From contig DRGT01000043.1 of NCBI GenBank assembly GCA_011055585.1, positions 1-23,164 on the forward strand: a stretch of 23,164 bases of DNA, read 5' to 3'. Shown here piece by piece: positions 1 through 7,580 of this stretch. The translations under genes were made by a program, and so were the position numbers. The notes beneath the pieces are model-generated. The model was not told the DNA's origin, made no database searches, and saw nothing but the letters and a program-made list of their open reading frames with translations. Source of the stretch: Candidatus Nitrosopumilus sp. GTDB taxonomy: Archaea > Thermoproteota > Nitrososphaeria > Nitrososphaerales > Nitrosopumilaceae. Within the stretch, counting starts at the first letter, position 1, and every line of letters starts with the position of its first letter.

Positions 1-284
1 CATCGAGGACAAGAACCCCCTTTGTAACGATGGTTGCAAACAAGACAGACGTACTTAACAGAAACGCCACTTTGATTTAATCCGAAAAATCCGCCACCAC
101 CAAATCCTGAACGGTTATATCCACGAATTCCGCTCATGTAACGTCTACGAAGTAATAATGGAAATAAGATAAAAATTGCTAAAGCTGCCCCTAAACCATA
201 TGGGAAAGGAAGAACCATTTGCAATCCAATGCTAATTCCTAATGATGCAATTAAAACTAGCAAATAAGTCTTGAATGGAAACAA
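1..284 (-). CDS. Small membrane protein with C-terminal zinc ribbon (3' end outside window)
   Basis: No family is recognised. Reading on the minus strand from a TTG at 284, the frame stays open to the window edge, giving 94 residues. Two hydrophobic segments are visible (about residues 6-23 and 27-46). They are followed by an RRR patch, a Gly-rich stretch (GGGGFFG) and a zinc-ribbon start, CLVC then SCPR, with the next codon beginning TG and so probably another Cys. An in-frame TAA lies five codons upstream of the TTG and there is no in-frame ATG before residue 23, so TTG is the likely start. A TATA-like box about 29 bases upstream supports a nearly leaderless message. Inferred topology: two membrane helices with a cytoplasmic metal-binding tail. 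The architecture resembles the 104-aa protein at 5270-5584. Confidence 0.6.
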   Translation of the reverse strand, partial: MFPFKTYLLVLIASLGISIGLQMVLPFPYGLGAALAIFILFPLLLRRRYMSGIRGYNRSGFGGGGFFGLNQSGVSVKYVCLVCNHRYKGGSCPR

Positions 285-309
285 ATCATTATCATTTTCT
301 TAAAAAACC

Positions 310-316
310 ATATAAA
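310..316 (-). promoter_or_regulatory. TATA-like box for the truncated membrane protein
   Basis: TTTATAT on the minus strand, centred about 29 bases upstream of the TTG at 284. The spacing fits an archaeal BRE/TATA promoter with a leader of only a few bases. Confidence 0.45.
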
Positions 317-345
317 GTTTTGTCAATTTTTTTCTAATTTCACCA

Positions 346-759
346 CTAGACGACAGCGATTTCAATTGGGTCGCCTTTGCTATCCCAAGCAAAAATATCA
401 TCATCATCATAAGGCGATTTCACTGTTATTGAAACTAAACCAAAAAAATTGTTTAAGTCTGTAATTGATGGCTCTTCTGAGCCTTTAGGATGTGAATGTA
501 CAATTCCAACATAACTAGTATCAAGTGGTAAAAATGAATTAGGAAATCCTGCAAAAGTTGTATCAGTATAAGAAAACGGGGGGATGATTAATCCGTCAAT
601 TGTTATGTTACCTTTTTTGGATTTTCCACGTAAAATTAGTACTGCTTCATTTGGATGCTTCATTTTGCAATATGATATAATTCCATCTCTAGCATCTTTT
701 TTTAATGAAACCTTCCGCTCTAATTTTTCATGTTTGAATATCAATGGTACTAATATCAA
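346..759 (-). CDS. JAMM/MPN+ domain metalloprotease-like protein
   Basis: This 137-aa protein is a stand-alone JAB1/MPN domain. The zinc-binding JAMM signature is complete: E38, then H88-S-H90, then S98 and D101 in the HxHPx(6)SxxD arrangement. In archaea such proteins are isopeptidase-type enzymes that remove ubiquitin-like or SAMP modifiers, or Cys-releasing enzymes; the substrate here is unknown. The start is TTG at 759; a second TTG five codons in is possible, and the first ATG (residue 33) would cut into the domain. It begins 20 bases after the stop of the 426-aa coiled-coil gene on the same strand, so co-transcription is likely. An AT-rich box at 777-784 could also act as a private promoter. 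Family assignment is firm, biological role is not. Confidence 0.85.
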   Translation of the reverse strand: MILVPLIFKHEKLERKVSLKKDARDGIISYCKMKHPNEAVLILRGKSKKGNITIDGLIIPPFSYTDTTFAGFPNSFLPLDTSYVGIVHSHPKGSEEPSITDLNNFFGLVSITVKSPYDDDDIFAWDSKGDPIEIAVV

Positions 760-779
760 AAATTAGTTAAATTTAGCAT

Positions 780-2060
780 TTATTGATTAATCATATATTG
801 AGTGGAAGAGATTTCTCGTAATCTCCTTTCAATATCTTTGATTATGTTAGGAATTTTGGTTTTAGATTCTGAGATTTCATTTTCAAAGATATGAATTTTG
901 TTTTCAAGATCATCTTGATCACTTTTTGCCTTTGATGATTCTGATTCTTTTTTTTCTAATTCAGAAATGTTGAAAATTTTAAGTTCACTTTGTAATTTTT
1001 GTTTTTTTGAATTAAACTCAGAGATCCTGTTAATGAAATTATCAAGAATTTCGGTGGTTTCATCTATTTGAATTAGAGATTTTTCCATATCTTTAACTGA
1101 TACAAAACCAGATTGGACGCCTTTTCTTGCTGACTGTAAAATTGTTATAATATTTGCTTTATTTTCTGGAGTTAAAACATCAAAAGGGTTTTGAAGTAAT
1201 TTCCCCATTAGGATCTTCTGTGGTTTGTCAAGCGAACTAACATAGCCATATTTAGTTAGAGGGCGAGAAATTTTTGTAAATTGTTGATCAATGTCACTAC
1301 TGATTTGGGATTTTTCTGACTGTAAATTATTAATACTGTCTTGTATTTCGTGGAATTTTGAATACTCTTTTGAATCTTTTAATTTTTCAATTTCTTGCTG
1401 TGCTGATTCTATTTTTTTAATTAAAGACCCTTTTTGATCATTTAATTCGATTAATCGTTTTTCTCCAGTTTGTTGATCAACATTAATTTTATTTATCTGG
1501 GTTAAATTATCTGAAATTGAAAGTATATCTTCTTCTAAATTTCTATAATTTTTTAAAATAGTATGTAGCACTTTGGCATCAGCATCTAATGTAGAAAGAA
1601 TGTTTTTTAATTTAGCAGCGTATTTTTTTGCAAAGATATGAATGACTCTTGTTTGTCTTCCTAAAACGTCACCAATTTTTTTTAAAACCTGAGAAATTTC
1701 TTTATCAAATTTTAGTACATCATCATACGAATTGATTTTGTTAAAATCTACTGTAGCCTCTTTGTTTATTGTAGAAATTACCTGGCGTTTTCCCCTCATC
1801 ACAATAGTTCTGAGATGTTTGTCTATATCATCAGTTTTGAGGTTGTCCTTTTCTAGTTCTTTTGCGATTCTGATTAATTCTCTAAGTAGATAATCGATTT
1901 TATTTTTAAATGATTCATACTCAGAAATTACCGTTTTTTCTCGAAGGGACTTTATTTCATTTGTAATTTTATTTACTCCAGATAGGGAAATTTGCTTTTC
2001 TAAAGGTACAGTTTCAATCTCTTGTGATTTTTCTTTTTTCTTTCCCCATCCAAAAACCAT
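780..2060 (-). CDS. Long coiled-coil protein, function unknown
   Basis: This 426-aa protein is rich in Lys, Glu, Ile and Ser. It has extended heptad-like helical stretches, about residues 25-70, 125-260 and 320-420, and no transmembrane segment or signal peptide. The N-terminus is short and basic with aromatic residues (MVFGWGKKKEK). No catalytic motif is recognised. A cytoplasmic structural or scaffold role is inferred only from the coiled coil. It is the upstream gene of a likely two-gene unit with the JAMM peptidase (20-base gap). The ATG at 2060 is the only sensible start: an ATTTAATG element lies about 25 bases upstream, and the divergent SRPBCC gene starts 85 bases away. It is not a recognisable Smc, Rad50 or CdvA. 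Confidence 0.75.
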   Translation of the reverse strand: MVFGWGKKKEKSQEIETVPLEKQISLSGVNKITNEIKSLREKTVISEYESFKNKIDYLLRELIRIAKELEKDNLKTDDIDKHLRTIVMRGKRQVISTINKEATVDFNKINSYDDVLKFDKEISQVLKKIGDVLGRQTRVIHIFAKKYAAKLKNILSTLDADAKVLHTILKNYRNLEEDILSISDNLTQINKINVDQQTGEKRLIELNDQKGSLIKKIESAQQEIEKLKDSKEYSKFHEIQDSINNLQSEKSQISSDIDQQFTKISRPLTKYGYVSSLDKPQKILMGKLLQNPFDVLTPENKANIITILQSARKGVQSGFVSVKDMEKSLIQIDETTEILDNFINRISEFNSKKQKLQSELKIFNISELEKKESESSKAKSDQDDLENKIHIFENEISESKTKIPNIIKDIERRLREISSTQYMINQ

Positions 2061-2081
2061 GATTAAATTAATTATTAGACC

Positions 2082-2088
2082 ATTAAAT
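2082..2088 (-). promoter_or_regulatory. TATA-like element for the coiled-coil/JAMM unit
   Basis: ATTTAAT on the minus strand, centred about 25 bases upstream of the ATG at 2060, within the 85-base divergent gap. Confidence 0.35.
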
Positions 2089-2115
2089 GTGTTAGATTGA
2101 TTTATTCTTAGAACC

Positions 2116-2123
2116 TTTAAAAA
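2116..2123 (+). promoter_or_regulatory. TATA-like box for the SRPBCC gene
   Basis: TTTAAAAA centred about 26 bases upstream of the ATG at 2146, in the divergent gap. It fits a leaderless archaeal transcript. Confidence 0.45.
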
Positions 2124-2145
2124 TTGGTTTTGGCCAAGTTGAAAA

Positions 2146-2607
2146 ATGTCTCAATCCGAGGAAAAGCAATATCGTTTTGGAACTGTAAAAAAATCAGTTC
2201 TAATTCATGTCGCAAATGATAAAGCGTGGGAAAAAATTAGCAATATTGTTGGTCTGTCTTGGGTATTGGATGTTCAAAAAACAGTTTTTTTGTCTGAAAT
2301 AAAACACGGAATTGGCGCAATAAGAAAAATCACATTTGATGATGGAAACAATGTAGATGAGACAATTGTTGGATGGAATAATGGAAATTATTTATCATAT
2401 ATTGCAACAAGCGGATTGCCTTTACGTGCGTATCATGCCACAATTTCAATAGCACCGTTAGAAAAAAAATTGATGAAGGTTTCTTGGCAGTCATTTTTTA
2501 ACAGTGAAAAGATGACAAAAAAGGAATTTTCGGAATTTCTAAATTTTATGAATTTATTTTACAAAAATTCTTTATCGAATCTAAAATCATCTCTTGAAAG
2601 TAGCTAG
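2146..2607 (+). CDS. SRPBCC (START/polyketide cyclase-like) family protein
   Basis: A 153-aa protein with the layout of the SRPBCC helix-grip fold: an N-terminal strand (VKKSVLIHVANDKAWEKI), a mid-region with GIGAIRKITFDDGNNVDETIVGW, and a long C-terminal helix ending NSLSNLKSSLESS. Family members bind hydrophobic ligands in a cavity between the beta sheet and the C-terminal helix; the ligand here cannot be told from sequence. There is no signal peptide or membrane segment, so it should be cytoplasmic. Start is ATG at 2146 behind a TATA-like box. The gene is transcribed divergently from the coiled-coil gene and is followed 64 bases later by a separately promoted membrane protein. Confidence 0.7.
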   Translation: MSQSEEKQYRFGTVKKSVLIHVANDKAWEKISNIVGLSWVLDVQKTVFLSEIKHGIGAIRKITFDDGNNVDETIVGWNNGNYLSYIATSGLPLRAYHATISIAPLEKKLMKVSWQSFFNSEKMTKKEFSEFLNFMNLFYKNSLSNLKSSLESS

Positions 2608-2642
2608 AAACTTTTGTGTACTAGTATTTGATTCCCAAAAAT

Positions 2643-2651
2643 GTAAAATAC
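2643..2651 (+). promoter_or_regulatory. TATA-like box for the 116-aa membrane protein
   Basis: GTAAAATAC centred about 25 bases upstream of the GTG at 2672. It supports that GTG as a leaderless start. Confidence 0.4.
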
Positions 2652-2671
2652 TATTTTGAGAGATTATTCTT

Positions 2672-3022
2672 GTGAGTGATACTCGATTTACTTTGATTGG
2701 AATTGGCCTTATTTTTGTAGGATTTATCGTGCTAGGGGTTTTTGGTTCTCACTATGCAGGATCAACTTTAGAAGCTGAGCAATTTGGAGATTGTTTTGAG
2801 TATTTTGAAGACAAACCACCAGTTTCTGTTAGTTGCGAGATAAAGTTTCTAGACAAATTATTGTTTTTTGGACTAGTGGTTGGTTTGATTGGAGCTGGAA
2901 TTTTTGCACTATTCAAAGGAGTTAGAGGAAAATGGGATCAAGATGTAAAACCGGAAGACATGGTAGGCCCTGGCGGAGAAAATACATCAAAATCAGAAAA
3001 TTCCGATAATGAAGATTCTTAA
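2672..3022 (+). CDS. Two-helix membrane protein with acidic tail
   Basis: 116 aa, family not recognised. Two hydrophobic helices are clear: about residues 6-28 (FTLIGIGLIFVGFIVLGVFG) and 64-82 (LLFFGLVVGLIGAGIFALF). Between them lies a loop with two cysteines (GDCFEYFED and SVSCEI), probably outside the membrane and able to form a disulfide. The C-terminal tail of about 30 residues is hydrophilic and acidic (ENTSKSENSDNEDS), probably cytoplasmic. Start is GTG at 2672 (VSDTRF read as MSDTRF), backed by a TATA-like box 25 bases upstream; no ATG lies near. It converges on the 34-aa zinc-ribbon gene, with 7 bases between stops. A membrane location is well supported, a function is not. Confidence 0.65.
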   Translation: MSDTRFTLIGIGLIFVGFIVLGVFGSHYAGSTLEAEQFGDCFEYFEDKPPVSVSCEIKFLDKLLFFGLVVGLIGAGIFALFKGVRGKWDQDVKPEDMVGPGGENTSKSENSDNEDS

Positions 3023-3029
3023 TAATTCT

Positions 3030-3134
3030 TCATGCCGGAATTTTAATTCCTTCTTCGCCACAATTAGGACAATATTCATCAGTTTCAGTTAAGGGAATAC
3101 TGCAAATTTTGCATTTGTATCTAGCATATTTCAT
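3030..3134 (-). CDS. 34-aa zinc-ribbon micro-protein
   Basis: A 34-codon minus-strand frame from ATG at 3134 to TGA at 3030. It carries two CxxC knuckles, KCKIC and YCPNCG (C8, C11, C22, C25), spaced like a rubredoxin-type zinc ribbon. It begins MKYARYKC and ends GIKIPA. Such tiny ribbons are common in thaumarchaeal genomes and are often missed because of length. It probably binds one zinc and acts through protein or nucleic-acid contacts, which is inference. An AT-rich TATA-like stretch (about 3158-3168) sits 25-30 bases upstream of the ATG. It lies between a convergent membrane-protein gene and the 3' end of tRNA-Ser. Confidence 0.7.
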   Translation of the reverse strand: MKYARYKCKICSIPLTETDEYCPNCGEEGIKIPA

Positions 3135-3194
3135 TTAAATTAAGTTATTTTGGATCAATTTAATTAAATTTCCAAATTTTTTCCAGATTAAAGG

Positions 3195-3276
3195 CGCCAG
3201 GTAAGGGATTCGAACCCCTGAGCGCTTGCGCGCAGCCGTTTTCGAGACGGCCGCCTTACCACTTGGCTAACCTGGC
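3195..3276 (-). tRNA. tRNA-Ser(CGA)
   Basis: A class II tRNA read on the minus strand. The acceptor stem pairs GCCAGGT with ACCTGGC and the discriminator is G. The D arm is GCC...GGC. The anticodon stem GCCGT/ACGGC closes the loop CTCGAAA, giving anticodon CGA (reads UCG, Ser). A long GC-rich variable arm (TGCGCGCAAGCGC) marks a Ser-type tRNA. The T loop carries GGTTCGAATC. No CCA is encoded after the discriminator and no intron is seen. A TATA-like box lies about 25-30 bases upstream. The gene diverges from FEN1. Confidence 0.95.
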
Positions 3277-3299
3277 AATAATTCTTGAAATTATCTCCC

Positions 3300-3307
3300 A
3301 AATAAAG
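3300..3307 (-). promoter_or_regulatory. TATA-like box for tRNA-Ser
   Basis: CTTTATTT on the minus strand, centred about 27 bases upstream of the tRNA 5' end at 3276. This is the expected archaeal TBP site position. Confidence 0.4.
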
Positions 3308-3348
3308 AAAAACATCATTAGTGTCAGTGTAAAAAACTAAAACAGAAG

Positions 3349-4374
3349 ATGGGATTAGATCTTAAACCTCTTGTTGTTCGAGAAAAAACAAAGTTAGAAT
3401 CATTTGCATCTAAAGTAATTGCCATAGATGCATACAATGCAATATACCAATTTTTAGCAATTATCAGAGGTCCTGATGGTAGTCATTTATCTGATTCAAG
3501 TGGAAGAGTAACTAGTCATCTAAGCGGACTATTCTACAGAAATATCAATTTCTTATCTCTTGGAATAAAGCCAGTTTACGTTTTTGATGGAAAGCCACCA
3601 TCACTAAAATCGGCCGAAATAGAACGTCGACGACAAATCAAAAAAGATGCTACAATAAAATACGAAAAGGCAATTTTGGAGGGAAATCTCGAAGATGCAA
3701 GAAAGTTTGCTCAACAAACCACAGTCATGAGAGATACAATGGTTGGAGATTCAAAGAAAATTTTGAGCTTGTTTGGAATTCCATACATTGATGCACCTTC
3801 AGAAGGAGAAGCAACAGCTGCACATCTTACAATTACTGGTCAAGCATTTGCATCAGCTACTCAAGACTATGATTCAATTTTATTTGGAGCAAAAAGAACC
3901 ATCAGAAATTTTACAAATAGCGGAAGAAGAAAAATTCCCAACCGAAATACCTACATCGAGATAGAGCCAGAACTAATTGATGCTAAGAAAACTCTCAAAG
4001 AATTAGGATTGACAAAAGAACAGATTGTTGATGTAGGAATTTTAATTGGCACAGATTTTAATCCAGATGGCTTTACAAGAATTGGACCAAAAACTGCACT
4101 AAAAATGATTAAAGAGCATTCAAGACTTGAAAAAATTCCTCAGATTCAAGATCAGCTAGCTGAAGTTGAATATGAACAAATTCGAAAAATCTTTTTGGAG
4201 CCTAAAATTGCAGAAGTTTCTGAAATTAAATTTGGTAAAATTGATTATGATGGAATTTTGAAGTATCTTGCTGATGAGAGAAGCTTTTCGCCAGATAGGG
4301 TCCAAAGCTCGCTTAACAGATTAAAAAAATCAATAGAAAAGAAAAGCCAGACCTTAGAGCAGTGGTTTTCATAA
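3349..4374 (+). CDS. fen: Flap endonuclease 1
   Basis: 341 aa, full length for archaeal FEN1, the structure-specific 5' flap nuclease of Okazaki-fragment maturation and base excision repair. The N-terminal Gly after Met (MGLDLKPLV), which contacts DNA, is present. The acidic metal-binding residues are in place: D27 (IDAYN), D80 (VFDGKPP), E152 and E154 (PSEGEA), D173 and D175 (TQDYDS), and D236 (IGTDFN). The helix-hairpin-helix region follows ([11 protein letters not shown]). The extreme C-terminus QTLEQWF (334-340) is a PCNA-interacting PIP box. Start is ATG at 3349; no Shine-Dalgarno is visible. It is followed 40 bases later by a methyltransferase-like gene that has its own AT-rich box. Confidence 0.97.
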   Translation: MGLDLKPLVVREKTKLESFASKVIAIDAYNAIYQFLAIIRGPDGSHLSDSSGRVTSHLSGLFYRNINFLSLGIKPVYVFDGKPPSLKSAEIERRRQIKKDATIKYEKAILEGNLEDARKFAQQTTVMRDTMVGDSKKILSLFGIPYIDAPSEGEATAAHLTITGQAFASATQDYDSILFGAKRTIRNFTNSGRRKIPNRNTYIEIEPELIDAKKTLKELGLTKEQIVDVGILIGTDFNPDGFTRIGPKTALKMIKEHSRLEKIPQIQDQLAEVEYEQIRKIFLEPKIAEVSEIKFGKIDYDGILKYLADERSFSPDRVQSSLNRLKKSIEKKSQTLEQWFS

Positions 4375-4414
4375 GTTCAAAGAGTAAAATTATGCCAATC
4401 AGTATTTTCTGACA

Positions 4415-5239
4415 ATGGATGATCTAGTCAAGGCCATAACTACTCTAAAAGCAAAATTTGCACAAACTTACCAAGGAAATAGCCACATCCATGAAGCCAT
4501 TCCACTGTCTTCATCAGATTTTTTATCAATTGATGAAAACGACTTGAACATGTTACACAAGTTTGCAACAAGTAATCCAATTTACTACAATTCATTTGAA
4601 ATGGAAATCATGAGAATTCCATGTAGAGTTTATGAGGGAGACATTAGCGAATATTGGCTCAATAGTATAAAGCACGACACTAGCTATGTTCCATTTTATC
4701 CCACATGGATTCTTTCTGCTTTTGCACTTGGATTGGAAACAAAAAATCTTGGTTTTGATCAGGTAATAGATATTGGTTCCGGAGACGGCAGAATTTCATT
4801 TTGTGCGAAGTTAGTAGGATTAGAGTCTTTTGCAATTGAAATAGATGAAAAACTAGTTGAATTACAAAATGAAATATCTTCAAAAACAGGCATTAATTTT
4901 AACATAAAACACGCTGATGCGACAAAGTTTGATTATCAATCGCTAAAATTGAATCGCCCTGCATTTTTTCTTTCAGGATTACCAGAAATGGGAGAGATGC
5001 TAGCAAACAGTGTAATTGATACAATAGTATCCATTCCAAATCTAAAAGATGTCGCTACTTTTGTCTTAACTGGAAGTCATCAAATGAGAAAAAATTCAAG
5101 AGAAGTTTCAAAATGGGGTTGGGGATTAGTTATTGACAATTTTGGATTGGAAGTAATTAAAACAATTACATTACCAACTAGATGGACAGTTGATCAACCA
5201 ATTGACACTCCCTATGTTTTTACTACTCGTGTTCACTAA
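4415..5239 (+). CDS. SAM-dependent methyltransferase-like protein
   Basis: 274 aa. The central part is a class I Rossmann methyltransferase fold: motif I VIDIGSGDGRISF (117-129), an acidic end of strand 2 (FAIEIDEKLVELQ), then a HADATKFD motif typical of SAM adenine contact. An N-terminal region of about 95 residues precedes it and includes YVPFYPTWIL, which may form the substrate pocket or lid. A late strand (ATFVLTGSHQ) fits the core fold. The substrate cannot be determined; no NPPY or other acceptor-specific motif is seen. Start is ATG at 4415, with a TATA-like TAAAATTA at about 4385-4392. Probably cytoplasmic. Also arguable as a diverged protein N-methyltransferase, but that is unproven. 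Confidence 0.7.
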   Translation: MDDLVKAITTLKAKFAQTYQGNSHIHEAIPLSSSDFLSIDENDLNMLHKFATSNPIYYNSFEMEIMRIPCRVYEGDISEYWLNSIKHDTSYVPFYPTWILSAFALGLETKNLGFDQVIDIGSGDGRISFCAKLVGLESFAIEIDEKLVELQNEISSKTGINFNIKHADATKFDYQSLKLNRPAFFLSGLPEMGEMLANSVIDTIVSIPNLKDVATFVLTGSHQMRKNSREVSKWGWGLVIDNFGLEVIKTITLPTRWTVDQPIDTPYVFTTRVH

Positions 5240-5269
5240 CGATTTTCTTTTCCAAGTTATGAATTGTGA

Positions 5270-5584
5270 TTAACATTTTTGTTTGGTTTCTTCACAACGA
5301 GGACATTTTAATCCATTGGTTGATTTTCCACATTGTTTACAATGTAGAGAAAATGTATCAAACTTTCCAGCTTTGGCATATTTGTAATACAATCCTAGTC
5401 CAACAATTGCTGATAAACCAAGCAAAATGAAGTTCATGGATGCAGAGTTGTCAATTTTAGAAAAATTGTTGTTACATATGATGTCACACTCTGGAATAGT
5501 ATTGTATGATAATGATTTCATTCCAAATGCCGCGCCAGGAACTAACATCATTCCCACCAAAACAAGCACGAGGATAGATTTCAT
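5270..5584 (-). CDS. Secreted/membrane protein with C-terminal zinc ribbon
   Basis: 104 aa with the start taken as ATG at 5584. The N-terminus MKSILVLVLVGMMLVPGAAFG is a clear signal peptide or anchor. A second helix spans about 51-70 (NFILLGLSAIVGLGLYYKYA). The tail holds a zinc ribbon, CKQC at 82-85 and CPRC at 94-97. The loop between the helices carries two cysteines (ECDIIC). The frame stays open 26 codons further upstream, but a TATA-like GTATAATAT (plus-strand reading, 5606-5614) lies 22-30 bases before this ATG and inside the longer version, so the short start is favoured. It follows the acetyl-CoA synthetase gene on the same strand, with a hairpin between them. Function is unknown. 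Confidence 0.65.
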   Translation of the reverse strand: MKSILVLVLVGMMLVPGAAFGMKSLSYNTIPECDIICNNNFSKIDNSASMNFILLGLSAIVGLGLYYKYAKAGKFDTFSLHCKQCGKSTNGLKCPRCEETKQKC

Positions 5585-5605
5585 GAAGTAATTAAGCGTG
5601 TATGA

Positions 5606-5614
5606 GTATAATAT
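5606..5614 (-). promoter_or_regulatory. TATA-like box that decides the start at 5584
   Basis: ATATTATAC on the minus strand, 22-30 bases upstream of the ATG at 5584. It would place transcription start at or next to that ATG and argues against the longer frame. Confidence 0.5.
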
Positions 5615-5616
5615 CA

Positions 5617-5644
5617 TGTGTGTGTATAGTGAACAACACACACA
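5617..5644. repeat. Perfect 9-bp inverted repeat (TG/CA hairpin)
   Basis: TGTGTGTGT at 5617-5625 and ACACACACA at 5636-5644 are exact reverse complements around a 10-base loop. The hairpin lies just upstream of the TATA-like box of the 104-aa gene and downstream of the acetyl-CoA synthetase stop. It could be an RNA hairpin or a regulator site. The arms are simple dinucleotide runs, so chance is possible. Confidence 0.5.
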
Positions 5645-5654
5645 ACTTTCAGGA

Positions 5655-5669
5655 TTTTTCAAAAAATTA
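5655..5669 (-). terminator. T-tract after acetyl-CoA synthetase
   Basis: Right after the TAA of the synthetase the minus strand reads CTAATTTTTTG. A run of six T is the usual form of an archaeal intrinsic terminator. Confidence 0.35.
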
Positions 5670-7580
5670 GTTATTTTTTATTGAATTTTTTAATTCTTCA
5701 AATGCAGTTTGGACTTCACTAACGGCAGATTCATCCTCCAAAGTGCTAACATCACCGATTTTTTCATTACTAGCTATAGCTTTGAGCAATCTTCGCATAA
5801 TTTTTCCACTTCGAGTCTTTGGAAGATTGGAAACAAAATAGATTTGCTCAGGAGTGGCAATTGGGCCAACACCATTTCTTACCTTATTTTTGATTTCTTT
5901 TCTCAAAACTTCGGGATCTTTGCTAGTTCCCTCTTTTAGAACTGCAAATGCAATGATTTTTTCGCCTTTTATTTCGTCGGGTACTCCACAAACGGCTGAT
6001 TCAGCTACATCTGCATGAGAAACTATGCTACTTTCTACCTCAGCGGTACCAATTCTATGACCTGCTACCTTCAACACATCATCTGCCCGTCCAAGCAACC
6101 AGAGATAGCCATCCTCATCCTTCATTGCATAATCTCCAGAATAGTAACAATTTTCGTATTTTGCCCAGTAGGCTGTTTTGTATTTTTCATCATCATTCCA
6201 TAGAGTCAATAGCATTCCAGGCCAAGGGTTTCTGATAATCAAAAATCCCTTTTTGTTTGGCTCTACATCAACTCCATTCTCATCAACAACTGAAATTGAG
6301 ACACCGGGAATTGGTCTTGTGCCAGAACCAGGTTTTAAGGGAATTGTTTCAAGACCAGGCAATGATGAAATCATCATTCCTCCAGTTTCAGTTTGCCACC
6401 ATGTATCAATAATCGGGCATTTTTCTTTTCCAATTGTTTTAAAGTACCATTTCCAAACTTCAGGGTTTATGGGTTCGCCAACAGTTCCCAAAAGTCTCAA
6501 TGTAGAAAGGTCATGTGAGTTTGGAAGCTCATCACCAAATTTCATAAACATTCTAAGTGCTGTTGGTGTTGTATAGAAAATTGTTACTTTGTATTTTTGA
6601 ATTATTTGCCACATTCTTGAAGCATCAGGAAAGTCAGGAGCTCCCTCATACATTACTTCAGTAGCTCCATGTAGTAATGGACCATAAACTACATAGCTAT
6701 GTCCTGTCACCCAACCAATATCAGCTGTACAGAAAAACACATCCGAATCTTTAATGTCAAAAGCCCACTTGAATGTAGAATACAAATGAGTTAGGTAACC
6801 ACCAGTTCCATGCAAAACTCCTTTTGGTTTTCCAGTGGTGCCAGACGTATACAAAATGTATAAAGGATGTGTACTTTCTAATTTTTCTGTTTTACATTCT
6901 GGTGAGGATGATTTCATCAAATCGTTCCAAAGTTTATCTTTTGGATTTAGCGTGATTTCGTTTTTGGTACGCTCTAAAACTATGACATTTTGAACAAAAT
7001 CTAAATCCTTTATTGCCTCATCTACTACTTTTTTTAGTTTTACCACAGAACCTCGTCTATATCCACCATCAGCAGTTATCACAATTTTAGATTTAGAGTC
7101 ATCAATTCTATCTCTTAAAGATAATGAGCTAAATCCCGAAAATACTACTGTATGAGTTGCTCCAATTCTAGAACAAGCCAACATGGATATTGGTAATTCT
7201 GGAACCATTGGAAGATAGATAGTAATTCTATCTCCTTTTTTGATACCTAGTGACTTGAGAGCATTTGCGAATTTTTGAACCTCTTGCCAGAGATCCTTGT
7301 AAGTTAAAGTTCGGGATTCGCCATTTTCACCTTCCCACAAAATTGCTGGCTTTTCAGACTTGGATTTCTGATGAACGTCTAGGGCATTATAGGAGGCATT
7401 AATCAGTCCACCAACAAACCACCTTGCAAATGGTGGGTTCCAATCCAGGGTTTTATCCCATATCTGAAACCATGACAATTTTTTTGCTTCTTCATTCCAA
7501 AAAGACACAAAATCTGAATCGGCTCTTTTTCTTGTATCTGTATCATTATTTCCCAAGCCAATCTCAAAGATATCACCCAT
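5667..7580 (-). CDS. acsA: Acetyl-CoA synthetase (AMP-forming)
   Basis: 637 aa, typical length for Acs of the ANL adenylating family, which activates acetate (or propionate) to acyl-AMP and then acyl-CoA. Motifs run in order: the P-loop YTSGTTGKPKG (244-254), WWQTETGG (394-401) with the Trp that limits the pocket to short acids, YYSGDYAMKDEDGYLWLLGR and the hinge motif, then LPKTRSGKIMRR with the catalytic Lys593, which is the usual site of regulatory acetylation. Start is ATG at 7580. Thaumarchaeal 3-hydroxypropionate/4-hydroxybutyrate cycle ligases are reported as ADP-forming, so this AMP-forming enzyme is more likely for acetate or propionate uptake; substrate choice is inference. It sits 81 bases downstream of the cdvA-like gene, with a possible promoter in the gap. 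Confidence 0.92.
   Translation of the reverse strand: MGDIFEIGLGNNDTDTRKRADSDFVSFWNEEAKKLSWFQIWDKTLDWNPPFARWFVGGLINASYNALDVHQKSKSEKPAILWEGENGESRTLTYKDLWQEVQKFANALKSLGIKKGDRITIYLPMVPELPISMLACSRIGATHTVVFSGFSSLSLRDRIDDSKSKIVITADGGYRRGSVVKLKKVVDEAIKDLDFVQNVIVLERTKNEITLNPKDKLWNDLMKSSSPECKTEKLESTHPLYILYTSGTTGKPKGVLHGTGGYLTHLYSTFKWAFDIKDSDVFFCTADIGWVTGHSYVVYGPLLHGATEVMYEGAPDFPDASRMWQIIQKYKVTIFYTTPTALRMFMKFGDELPNSHDLSTLRLLGTVGEPINPEVWKWYFKTIGKEKCPIIDTWWQTETGGMMISSLPGLETIPLKPGSGTRPIPGVSISVVDENGVDVEPNKKGFLIIRNPWPGMLLTLWNDDEKYKTAYWAKYENCYYSGDYAMKDEDGYLWLLGRADDVLKVAGHRIGTAEVESSIVSHADVAESAVCGVPDEIKGEKIIAFAVLKEGTSKDPEVLRKEIKNKVRNGVGPIATPEQIYFVSNLPKTRSGKIMRRLLKAIASNEKIGDVSTLEDESAVSEVQTAFEELKNSIKNN

Noticed and set aside
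780..2060. 426-aa coiled-coil protein as an Smc/Rad50 or CdvA homologue
   Set aside because: No Walker A/B or ABC signature and no PRC barrel; only generic coiled coil is visible.
5585..5662. 26-codon N-terminal extension of the 104-aa membrane protein
   Set aside because: The TATA-like box and the hairpin lie inside it, and the shorter form starts exactly at a signal peptide.
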